A stretch of 64,000 bases of DNA from Aphrophora alni. Lineage: Eukaryota > Arthropoda > Insecta > Hemiptera > Aphrophoridae. A program made the translations under genes and the position numbers. This document shows positions 42,528-53,300 of this stretch, one piece after another (the stretch's first letter is position 1; each line of letters begins with the position of its first letter). The notes under the pieces are model-generated. The model saw only the letters and a list, made by a program, of their open reading frames with translations, was not told where the DNA came from and searched no databases. Location of the stretch: the NCBI GenBank assembly GCA_963513935.1, contig OY740768.1, positions 71,046,877 through 71,110,876 of the forward strand, read 5' to 3'.

Positions 42528-43164
42528 TGTTACGAATTAGGATAGTTTTAGTTAGGAATATAGTCTAAGTTCTTTTTAAGAACCCAGTATGACAACAATT
42601 ATTGTGACAGAACTTAAAAAATGATGAAATTGCTTACCTTGCAAGAAATGCAGACGTCATTGATGGTACAAACACATATAAACCCTTGGGTGGGAGAAAA
42701 TTGGGTCAGTGGACCAAGATTGATCAAGGAAGGTGCTGCAGGAATTTTTGAAGATAGCAAGACGGACTTGGCGAGTTAGAGCTTCCTGGGAGTACAGTTC
42801 TTGAAGATAGCCAGACGAACTTGGCGTGTACGAGCCATCTAGGAGTATTGAGGCTTCAGACGAGCATCCACGAGTGGCAAACAGGGTGAGCAAACTTCAT
42901 TTATAAACCTTGTAATTATTTCAGAGACAATTAATTTTAAAATATAACGTAGAATCAGATCTGAGAGTAACAACAATTAGAGTCATTTTGGATTAATAGT
43001 AGTAATAAGGATATTGTAGTATTGTAATAAGATAGGAGATAGTCATTATTAATAATAATTGTTAATAAAGATTAATTAAGTACTGAATCACTGATTTGAT
43101 TATATTGAAAGTTAAAGAACCCAGGCAGTAAAAGGAACTTCCTAACAAATTAAAATCTGTTACA
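42528..43164. repeat. Solo-LTR-like block with TGTTAC...GTTACA ends (637 bp)
   Basis: It begins TGTTACGAATTAGG and ends AAATCTGTTACA, giving TGTTAC/GTTACA terminal inverted bases, and interrupts the minisatellite. A CATATAAACC TATA-like box lies near 42675 and AATAAAG near 43063. Two 26-bp near-copies starting GAAGATAGC lie 53 bp apart (42750 and 42803). No flanking duplication is visible, so the boundaries and the solo-LTR reading are uncertain. The 78-residue minus frame inside has no recognised content. Confidence 0.45.
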
Positions 43165-43169
43165 GGAGC

Positions 43170-43500
43170 CGATCCTAATAGTATATACATTACTTCCTTT
43201 TCCAAGGAATAATTACATCGTTTCAAAGTGTACACACTACTTTCTATAAATTGCAATAGGATGTTCTCACTACATCCTATTCACTCTTACTGGGTGGTTA
43301 ACCTACCTCCTGCCTATTACTACAAGGTGTGACCTTTACTACATTTGTCCATTGTTAGAGGATATTCATAATACTTACTGTTCATTGCAGAATGGTGCTA
43401 CTGCTACTGGAGGGCCATACTACTTCCAGTTATATTGTTATAGGATGTGGACACAAGGCCCTGACTACTATTATAGAGTGGACTTTAATATTATTGTTAG
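43170..43500 (-). repeat. Minisatellite resumed, grading into the copy B core
   Basis: More reverse-oriented units follow (CACACTACTTTCTATAAATT near 43227). They lead to a block around 43440-43500 that matches 2500-2560 of copy A in reverse complement. The 82-residue + frame at 43352-43600 is repeat-derived. Confidence 0.7.
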
Positions 43501-44240
43501 AACTATCCGCTATATAGTCAAAATTTTCACAATCGCAGAACAAAATAACTGCTTTAATAATCTTTTACCATTTACATGTACAATAATTAGCAGGGAATAA
43601 CAACCCAACATTAATTTGTAAGAAATGTTAAGAAACGGTGCACAATTACTGTCCAAAGCATTCCAAATTTTGCATACACAAAGAAAACAACTAATATTTA
43701 CGTTGCTACTTATTATGTCGGATCATTGGTGATTACATATATAACCATACCTGCTTTACTTTGCTTTGCTTAAGAACACATTCTTCGCTGCCTAATTTTG
43801 GATATCTATCATTCTTCTCTAATAAGTAATTAGATTACATGTTTCTTAGTATAATTTCTAGACACATTTTGTTCTAACGTTATCTTATAAAATGCTACTC
43901 ATGACTCACAATGAAAAGTTTAATAGAAGTGTGGCTTAAACAGTGTCCAAGATAGCAGTTATTGTTATAATAAATGAATATATTATAAACATAGCTGAAA
44001 TAAATTTACTCTCACCAGCTTGTTAGCAGAAACCTTCTGCTTGATTTTAGCAAGTCATTGTAACGAAGGTAGTGATGGGCGTAACTAAACAGTATATAAC
44101 CATTAACTACTTTCGATATGAACTATCAGTCTTAAATAAGATCTTCTTTAATATTACCATCTTTACTGAAGACCTTGTGGGCTGCTCATAGTCCAAAGTA
44201 TCTTCAAGTATATCTAACGTAAGAACCCTAATCTTACACT
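43500..44240. repeat. Core domain of family copy B
   Basis: Aligns in reverse complement with about 1866-2490 of copy A, for example GTCGGATCATTGG near 43719 and TTACTCTCACCAG near 44009. No open frame is shared by the two copies. Confidence 0.6.
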
Positions 44241-44429
44241 TAAACAATCGGGGAAATAATTATTGTATAATTATGGAATATATTGAATATATATTTCCAT
44301 GTAACAGTAGGGTTTTCAAGTTAGATTTACTTGAGAATATAAGGTACTCCTAGCTAACCTCTTTAGCTCCTCACTAAAAATTCATAATATTAAAGAAGAT
44401 CTAATTGAAGAGTGTACTTAAACTCCACA

Positions 44430-44620
44430 CCTAATATTACAGTAATTATTACATTGGATAGGAAGTTTGTGCACATTCTGTAATAATATAATTATTAGAT
44501 GGGATAGGAAGTAGCCTTACACTCTGCAGCAAAGTTAAAACTTCAAAGGATTATTGTGCACACACTCTAGTAATCGACACAAGTGCTAATCACCCTCTGT
44601 AGAACTGTAGAATTAAATTA
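44430..44620 (+). repeat. Short forward minisatellite of copy B
   Basis: About three units (GGATAGGAAGTTTGTGCACA near 44456) in the orientation opposite to 41942-43500, so the repeat flanks the core as an inverted pair in copy B. Confidence 0.7.
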
Positions 44621-44681
44621 AAATAGGAAAGATGGAGGCACAATTTCACTGAGTAGTAAAACCAGACATAAACAACCTTTG

Positions 44682-44709
<28 letters not shown>
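44682..44709. repeat. A28 homopolymer
   Basis: A run of 28 A inside the subterminal region of copy B. Copy A lacks it at the matching place (about 420-450), so it arose in copy B. Confidence 0.9.
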
Positions 44710-44714
<5 letters not shown>

Positions 44715-44929
44715 TAAACTGGCACTTTTGGAAATAGTTTCTGGACATATTAACAAATATATTCATTTATTTCTTTTTCTGCAAACTTAATAAGCACGTG
44801 TATCATATTATTGTTGCTCCAAATAATAAATAATTAGGAGCAAAATGTTTAATGTAGAATTGGTCTATTTTTGTCGATGGTTGTAAAACACGTCATTCAA
44901 TTAATAAAAAACAATGCAACTAAATTAGG

Positions 44930-45170
44930 GACAGTAACACTGTAACATTGATAACACTTTACTGTTGCGTGATAAAAAAGACTTCCTCTAAAGTTATAAA
45001 TTTATAGTTTCGTTTAACGGACTCCACTCCCTTCTCATTTCTAATGCCGTAATATGGAAAATATTGTGATCGTGCTAAAACGTCGATAAGTTTCTAGGTT
45101 TTGAATATTTTAGATTATCAGAATAATGTATGTCTATGTAATTTTCTGAAAAATGAGCCTTCTAATTAAC
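44930..45170 (+). repeat. Right terminal domain of family copy B
   Basis: GGGACAGTAACACTGTAACA opens the domain. A TTCTCATTTCTAATGCCGTA block and a GGAAAATATTGTGATCGTGC block follow, both matching 28-75 in reverse complement. Similarity to 9640-9740 continues to about 45170, suggesting the element end lies near there or beyond. Confidence 0.65.
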
Positions 45171-45820
45171 TCAAAACGATAGTTTCAAAACGCCGTGATT
45201 AAGGGAACCCTGATATAAATTCCACATGATATGATTACCCCTTCCCCATCTAATATTTTAAAATGATTTCATGATCATATAAATCCTTCATAAAGTCCCC
45301 AACAATGCTACTACCAGGTGAACCTATAATAAACAACATATGGATTTTAGCATATTTCCGTTCTCTTTTTTCAATCAGCCAAGTGAGTTGCTGCCTCGTC
45401 GTTGTATTAACAATCTCATAGAAGAGCCTTCTAGTCGTCTTCTTAGATCTGCTAATACCTGAGCAATACCTGAGCACACCATTAACAAGAACATTTATTA
45501 ACAATGGAAACCGTAGTAACCTTTTTTTAAAAAAACAAATCGTAATAAAAACCAATGAGCCATGTAAAATCCGTTTTATAAGATAACTTGTAATCTGTTC
45601 TGAACCTCAACGTTACCACTAAAGAGTTCGAGGTCAATTCTAAAATATTGTGGTTGAATTCCATGTTAAGGATGATGTGGGTTCAACAGAGGAAGAGAAC
45701 ATTTCAATCTGATTTTCCTAAATTTTGTACGTCCTATAAAAATAAAACATTAATAATGAACTGTAACGAGCTACACTTACGGAAACCTCAATAAATACTC
45801 GAAATGAAATCACAACTTTC

Positions 45821-45856
<36 letters not shown>

Positions 45857-46640
45857 ACTTTATTCGTGCAATACCAATACAAGACGACGTTTCAATATCT
45901 TAAGTTGCTACTTGCACACAAACCCTACTGACAGTGGAATGTGACTGGCAAAACCAATGATTCACTCATTGCTAGATGAAGCAGTTTGACCACGCTCCCA
46001 AATCCAATGCAATCACAATATATTCTACGATACAAAGTATAAGGTTATTATAATGCAACATTTGCAATGCAATTATCATGTATACAAACAAAAATATAAC
46101 CCAATCGAATACCTATAAAACATAAGCAGAACTGGTAACAATCCTGCCCCTTCAAAAAATAACATACATAGGCCTACTATATGTAAACGTACATACAAGA
46201 GTAAACTATCAATGAAATTAATATACCTGCATAAATATACATGCAAATATATACAAAATGCATAAGCACAATTATACAAAAACAATACCAAAACAAAAGA
46301 GTAGAACGCAATAGATAAAAATACCTATATCTTTTTGTTTATATATATTCAAAAAGAAGATAAACATAACAATAATAATAACATGAAGAAAAAATAAACA
46401 GGAATAAAATGAAAAAAATAAATGATAAACTAAATGTATGAAACGATTTAAACTAACAGAAAAATACTTCAAATACCTACACATATACACACGTTTATAT
46501 TTACATTAAAAAAGGAGATATGTGTAACCTAGTTTGGAGATAGATATTCTTATATTCTGAAGAAAGTTAAGTACCGGAGAGAGATTATCAAGAAGTACTC
46601 TTTGAAGGGAAAAAAAGTGTATGGGTGAAATAATTAACAT
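45171..46640. other. AT-rich spacer with A32 run, nothing else assigned
   Basis: A 101-residue minus frame at 45250-45555 shows no motif I recognise. An A32 run lies at 45824-45855. On the minus strand, just before it, TATTGAAACGTCGTC (about 45875-45889) looks like motifs at the ends of Penelope-like elements, but this is weak. Frames at 46076-46490 are low-complexity. Confidence 0.5.
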
Positions 46641-47020
46641 AAGCACCGATTCTAAATAAAGTGCAAAGTATTTTTAGGAGACACTGGAACAAGAAAAAGG
46701 CAATGGTTTATAGTAACAAGTTGTCTGGTATTTTGTGTAATCCGAAGGACCAACCTCCAAAGAGTAAAAAGTCTGGAATCTACTGGATACAGTGTGGGAA
46801 TTGCGCTCCTAAATATTTGCCCGAACGAGGGGCAATATTCAAACTAAAGCTTAGAAACATTTTTCTCATGTTCGTTATGCCAAACCGGAGAAGTCCACGA
46901 TGGCTAAACATTGTTTGAACTCACATTATGGTTTTAAAGTGGACGATATTGGGACCATAAAGAACGTAAAAATATTGGGAAGTTGTATGCTTGGGAACAA
47001 GTAAATAAAAACAAAAACAA
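46640..47020 (+). pseudogene. Penelope-like retroelement C-terminal fragment (GIY-YIG-like), frameshifted
   Basis: Penelope-like elements encode a reverse transcriptase followed by a GIY-YIG nuclease domain. Here the frame at 46661-46918 reads YSNKLSGILCNPKDQPPKSK, then KSGIYWIQCGNCAPKY, which matches the linker and start of that domain (GIY, then a Cys-x2-Cys pair). The usual YIG becomes YLP and the following arginine region is degraded. A different frame from about 46872 continues with KPEKSTMAKHCLNSHYGF, matching the later part of the domain. The reverse transcriptase is missing upstream. A truncated relic. Confidence 0.65.
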
Positions 47021-49689
47021 TTTTGTTAAGATTGAGCCGAAGCCATTTTATAGAAGCTTTAGGGTTTATATGTAGATATTGTTTGATGTTAACAGTTATT
47101 ATTATTTTAAATGACAAAATGTATAAATTAGCATACTTTTTACAACTACCTGGTAAAAATGAACCATTACAACAATAAAATTATAAATTATAAACACAAT
47201 TCCATGTGATTTAATAGTAAAAATCCCCAGACAAACACTATACGCAACAAAGTCTTCGGGAGATATCTGCGAACTGCATTCAATTCTCACCGCTCAAATA
47301 TAGATTTGTTTTAGCTATAATTTGATATAACATTAATTCGAATAGTAATTTTATATTTTTATCAATATTATTTTTATTACATTAATAATTTTTTAATCTA
47401 ATCTGAATCACTAATTAACTTAATTCCCATTCATTAAATTGCAGTCAACAGGATTTATATTGATTTAATTGGTGTTAACACGGCCAGAGATTTACATCAC
47501 TGTGTGTTAACGCACCTGATGAATGGAAGTGGAAAATAAACTCAATAAGCCTTGCTCGCTTAAAACAAGCAGACAGTCTGGTGAAACGTACCTTATATTT
47601 TCTTGAATAGTATATCCCCTCCCCCCTTAAATTAAGTGGCATGACAGTTTTAATTTAACAATGCATTAGCGCATTAGCAAAAAATTGTAAAAAAATGGAT
47701 ATTAAATTTACTAAATATCAACTGAAAATACAAGTAATTTAAACTAATAAATTATTGGTTTGAAACTAACTTTCGGACAATAATATTTTTTATTTCAAAT
47801 ATTTTCGTTGACAATAATGTTTTACGTCCCTAACGCTTGGATGATGTACTATTTATACATTGGGTTTTCCTTTCTTTTATTCTTACTCCGGCCAGTTCAA
47901 TTTTGAACAAAATAACACAAGTTTAAACAAATTATTCAGACTCCAAATCAGATATGTATTTGGGTTCTAAAATAATTTTAGAAGAAACAATAAAATATGT
48001 ATGTTATTCATTTGTGAAAAAAAATATATATTTAGAGGATTGATTATACCTTGGAATTAGTTGACTATTAAAAAAATATACGAAAATTTTCTTTCCTATT
48101 ATAACTTATTATATATGTAACAAATGGTTTTGTATAATATAGTCCCTTGATTTAAAATCTTCTTCATATACTGAGCCTATGATATATGAGACAATGAGAG
48201 TTTAGAAAAACTAGGTTTCAACAAAATCAGTTATCAAATTAATATAAAAACAATTCACCAGACATGTAGACTATTCTACTTAAACACTTGACAATTTTTG
48301 TGCATTACATGAATCATCTGGCCCGTGGCGAGATTATTTGTTTTGAAACTGTTATTCACAAATATTTTATCACTTGAACACTTGTTCATAGCTTTTTAAG
48401 AAGTAATTGATATTGTTGATATAGTTCACAACAATCAATGATATTGTTGCAAAGGCTCATAGTTGTGGTTTACTGCGGCACTACAGTGAAAAAGGTCTTG
48501 TTTATTTCTATTATAAAATTTAGGTTGCACTGTGATTTAAATATATACATAGATATTAACATTATATACATATTTATGAAGTATGACAGTGAAAAAATGA
48601 TCATAAATCATTTTGTGATTTCTATTATTTTAATTTAACTGTATTGCTATTTCTTTTACTAAAGCTGAATTAAGACAACATTTATTTACAAATATTACAT
48701 GAATGATTCGATGGATGTTGGTGAATGATAATTTATTCCGTGTTAAATAAGTTGTATAAATTTTGTATCACTATAATACTAATTAACGAGCCGAAGTTTC
48801 AAAGATGATTTGAATAAACTTTTCTTAAAAATCGGATACGCGTTTGATAAATTCATATTTTTCATACACAACGATAGTTAGAAACAAGTAAAATCTGTAT
48901 TCCAATTTTTCTTGACAAAGATTACCTGAATCATTGTAATTTTCAACCTGTCTAAAAAAAAAGTGAAACTTAAAAGAATTGATTCAATAACTGCACATTA
49001 AGAACATTAAACCTGCTTAACACTTATAATTTTCTAAATATTTACACTATCTTTTCTACAAAATTGCATAAAACAATGGTTGATCTCAATAAATTGAAAT
49101 AATTCTCATATTCTTCATCTAACTATTAGCTTCTAGCCGCTACTGGTATTCAATTTATTGAAGAAATATGTGCGATTTCTTGGACGATCGAAGCAAAAAA
49201 TTACCCAGTTTTGTTTACTCAGCAGCAAATGCACTCTAATTATTATTCAACCTTAACTATAATTCAAGGAGATATGTTTGAAATGCGATTTCGTTTTTAT
49301 TTTTGCGTTTGTTACTCCTTTACGACCAATCGTGTCTTAAATCATTTTTAAATTTAGGAATAACAATAAAACTGAACGTTGTATGTATTAGATTTTTATA
49401 TTAATTATCCGTTTTGAAATGCCGACCACTAAGATCTAGTGCGTAGAAGCGGATTCTTAGTATTTGCTGTTAACTTTTGTACTATGTAATTTTTTTCTAA
49501 TCGGTCGCTGGGAAATAATCACGCATGGATTACAAGAGCGATTTATTGAATACATTAACAACAAGAAAAGAGCGAAGTCTACTGTTCATAGAACCACTAT
49601 ACGAGAAAATAAAAAAAGAAAAGATAAGCGGTAGGAGAAAACAAGTTACAACAAGTTTTGTCTTTCTAACATAGAAGAATTAAAATTTG
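47021..49689. other. AT-rich spacer, nothing recognised
   Basis: Only short, featureless frames (for example 48438-48638). CTGATGA near 47517 and GAAACGT near 47584 are spaced as in a hammerhead ribozyme, but convincing stems are not visible, so none is called. Confidence 0.55.
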
Positions 49690-50386
49690 TCTACAACAGT
49701 TGATAAATGTCAAGGAGACGGAGACAATTGATCACTTCCTTCAGCATTGTATTCATTACTTCATAATGTGCGTTTTTTTTAAACATATCGGATTTAAAAA
49801 AAGCCGTTATATAATCCCTTCTTCCGAGTTATGTGGTAAGAAAATGAATAGAGTTGTTCACATCATTCGTCTATCTACAAAATATATTATTTTGATACAC
49901 AGTTAACTTATAAAAACCCGATAGTCATGTGTTGAAAGACACAATTGAACTTTTGCTTTCTACATTTTATTCGCACTCCTACACCAAGTATTTTTTTCAA
50001 CTTATTGGACTTAAAAAAAGCAAATTAAATACCCCAACATGTAATGCATGATACAAGGAGATGGAGACAGTTAATCACATCCATCTACAATAGGTATTGC
50101 TTTCAAACATAGTGGATTAGCAAAATATAATGACAAAATTCATTATAAGAAGCATGTATCACTGATATGGAATCTCAGTTGATTACACCATTCTACATTG
50201 TATTCGTTCTTTTGTAATGAATTGTTATCAAACGTAGTAGACTTAAAAAAGTCAAAGCACACTTAATCACTTTGTACAGACGTTTTTATACTAGCTGGAC
50301 ATAGCTTATACATGATATTCATTTTTTATAGCATGTAATGTTTTCAATATAATGGACCTACAAAAACCTATCATATGATCCTTTTA
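49690..50386. repeat. Diverged satellite monomers, left flank
   Basis: About six poorly conserved monomers, recognisable from AAGGAGACGGAGACAATTGA (49712) and AAGGAGATGGAGACAGTTAA (50056) and from recurrent CATTGTATTCATT and ATAGTGGATT-type words. They are ancestral-looking relatives of the core unit. Confidence 0.7.
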
Positions 50387-53300
50387 TGACTGGCTTGTGC
50401 GTCTAGGAAGGAAATAGACTCATCCTTCTGCATTCTATTCATTCCTCTCATGCGGACATGCAAAACCTAATCATACAATCCCTTTATAACCAGTTTGTTC
50501 AAGTAGAAAGGCGACAGACACAGTTTTGGTCATCCTTCTACATTGTATTCTTTCTTCTACAACATATATTGCTTTCACACCTAACAACAGCCCATCATAC
50601 AATTCATTTATGACTGGCTTGTGCGTCTAGGAAGGAAATAGACTCATCCTTCTGTATTCTATTCATTCCTCTCATGCGGACATGCAAAACCTAATCATAC
50701 AATCCCTTTATAACCAGTTTGTTCAAGTAGAAAGGCGACAGACACAGTTTTGGTCATCCTTCTACATTGTATTCTTTCTTCTACAACATATATTGCTTTC
50801 ACACCTAACAACAGCCCATCATACAATTCATTTATGACTGGCTTGTGCGTCTAGGAAGGAAATAGACTCATCCTTCTGTATTCTATTCATTCCTCTCATG
50901 CGGACATGCAAAACCTAATCATACAATCCCTTTATAACCAGTTTGTTCAAGTAGAAAGGCGACAGACACAGTTTTGGTCATCCTTCTACATTGTATTCTT
51001 TCTTCTATAACATATATTGCTTTCACACCTAACAACAGCCCATCATACAATTCATTTATGACTGGCTTGTGCGTCTAGGAAGGAAATAGACTCATCCTTC
51101 TGTATTCTATTCATTCCTCTCATGCGGACATGCAAAACCTAATCATACAATCCCTTTATAACCAGTTTGTTCAAGTAGAAAGGCGACAGACACAGTTTTG
51201 GTCATCCTTCTACATTGTATTCTTTCTTCTACAACATATATTGCTTTCACACCTAACAACAGCCCATCATACAATTCATTTATGACTGGCTTGTGCGTCT
51301 AGGAAGGAAATAGACTCATCCTTCTGCATTCTATTCATTCCTCTCATGCGGACATGCAAAACCTAATCATACAATCCCTTTATAACCAGTTTGTTCAAGT
51401 AGAAAGGCGACAGACACAGTTTTGGTCATCCTTCTACATTGTATTCTTTCTTCTACAACATATATTGCTTTCACACCTAACAACAGCCCATCATACAATT
51501 CATTTATGACTGGCTTGTGCGTCTAGGAAGGAAATAGACTCATCCTTCTGCATTCTATTCATTCCTCTCATGCGGACATGCAAAACCTAATCATACAATC
51601 CCTTTATAACCAGTTTGTTCAAGTAGAAAGGCGACAGACACAGTTTTGGTCATCCTTCTACATTGTATTCTTTCTTCTACAACATATATTGCTTTCACAC
51701 CTAACAACAGCCCATCATACAATTCATTTATGACTGGCTTGTGCGTCTAGGAAGGAAATAGACTCATCCTTCTGCATTCTATTCATTCCTCTCATGCGGA
51801 CATGCAAAACCTAATCATACAATCCCTTTATAACCAGTTTGTTCAAGTAGAAAGGCGACAGACACAGTTTTGGTCATCCTTCTACATTGTATTCTTTCTT
51901 CTACAACATATATTGCTTTCACACCTAACAACAGCCCATCATACAATTCATTTATGACTGGCTTGTGCGTCTAGGAAGGAAATAGACTCATCCTTCTGCA
52001 TTCTATTCATTCCTCTCATGCGGACATGCAAAACCTAATCATACAATCCCTTTATAACCAGTTTGTTCAAGTAGAAAGGCGACAGACACAGTTTTGGTCA
52101 TCCTTCTACATTGTATTCTTTCTTCTACAACATATATTGCTTTCACACCTAACAACAGCCCATCATACAATTCATTTATGACTGGCTTGTGCGTCTAGGA
52201 AGGAAATAGACTCATCCTTCTGTATTCTATTCATTCCTCTCATGCGGACATGCAAAACCTAATCATACAATCCCTTTATAACCAGTTTGTTCAAGTAGAA
52301 AGGCGACAGACACAGTTTTGGTCATCCTTCTACATTGTATTCTTTCTTCTACAACATATATTGCTTTCACACCTAACAACAGCCCATCATACAATTCATT
52401 TATGACTGGCTTGTGCGTCTAGGAAGGAAATAGACTCATCCTTCTGTATTCTATTCATTCCTCTCATGCGGACATGCAAAACCTAATCATACAATCCCTT
52501 TATAACCAGTTTGTTCAAGTAGAAAGGCGACAGACACAGTTTTGGTCATCCTTCTACATTGTATTCTTTCTTCTACAACATATATTGCTTTCACACCTAA
52601 CAACAGCCCATCATACAATTCATTTATGACTGGCTTGTGCGTCTAGGAAGGAAATAGACTCATCCTTCTGCATTCTATTCATTCCTCTCATGCGGACATG
52701 CAAAACCTAATCATACAATCCCTTTATAACCAGTTTGTTCAAGTAGAAAGGCGACAGACACAGTTTTGGTCATCCTTCTACATTGTATTCTTTCTTCTAC
52801 AACATATATTGCTTTCACACCTAACAACAGCCCATCATACAATTCATTTATGACTGGCTTGTGCGTCTAGGAAGGAAATAGACTCATCCTTCTGCATTCT
52901 ATTCATTCCTCTCATGCGGACATGCAAAACCTAATCATACAATCCCTTTATAACCAGTTTGTTCAAGTAGAAAGGCGACAGACACAGTTTTGGTCATCCT
53001 TCTACATTGTATTCTTTCTTCTACAACATATATTGCTTTCACACCTAACAACAGCCCATCATACAATTCATTTATGACTGGCTTGTGCGTCTAGGAAGGA
53101 AATAGACTCATCCTTCTGCATTCTATTCATTCCTCTCATGCGGACATGCAAAACCTAATCATACAATCCCTTTATAACCAGTTTGTTCAAGTAGAAAGGC
53201 GACAGACACAGTTTTGGTCATCCTTCTACATTGTATTCTTTCTTCTACAACATATATTGCTTTCACACCTAACAACAGCCCATCATACAATTCATTTATG

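Larger units (their letters stand above)
9600..45170. mobile_element. Family copy B, inverted relative to copy A and split by nested insertions
   Basis: The left terminal domain (about 9640-9797) resumes at 15240. The minisatellite follows at 15300-15457 and, after H2, from about 41340 to 43500. The core is at about 43440-44240, further minisatellite at 44430-44620, and the right terminal domain at 44930-45170. Each part aligns in reverse complement with copy A. Removing H1 rejoins the interrupted left terminal domain with a single TTA, which supports both the family alignment and the H1 boundaries. Without insertions the element would be about 3-3.5 kb. Confidence 0.6.

Noticed and set aside
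44127..44414. 288-bp block bounded by an 18-bp perfect inverted repeat AGATCTTCTTTAATATTA, looking like a MITE
   Set aside because: The left arm and interior align with copy A (about 1866-1935), so they belong to the family core and were not inserted. No flanking duplication was found.
45250..45555. 101-residue minus-strand frame
   Set aside because: No recognisable motif and no neighbouring context. Length is within chance for this composition.
45860..45900. Penelope-end-like motif TATTGAAACGTCGTC on the minus strand next to an A32 run
   Set aside because: A single short motif with no partner CTGATGA and no coding sequence beside it.
47510..47600. Possible hammerhead ribozyme (CTGATGA near 47517, GAAACGT near 47584) downstream of the Penelope-like relic
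   Set aside because: The spacing is loose and the bases that should form stem II do not pair well. A covariance-model search would decide.
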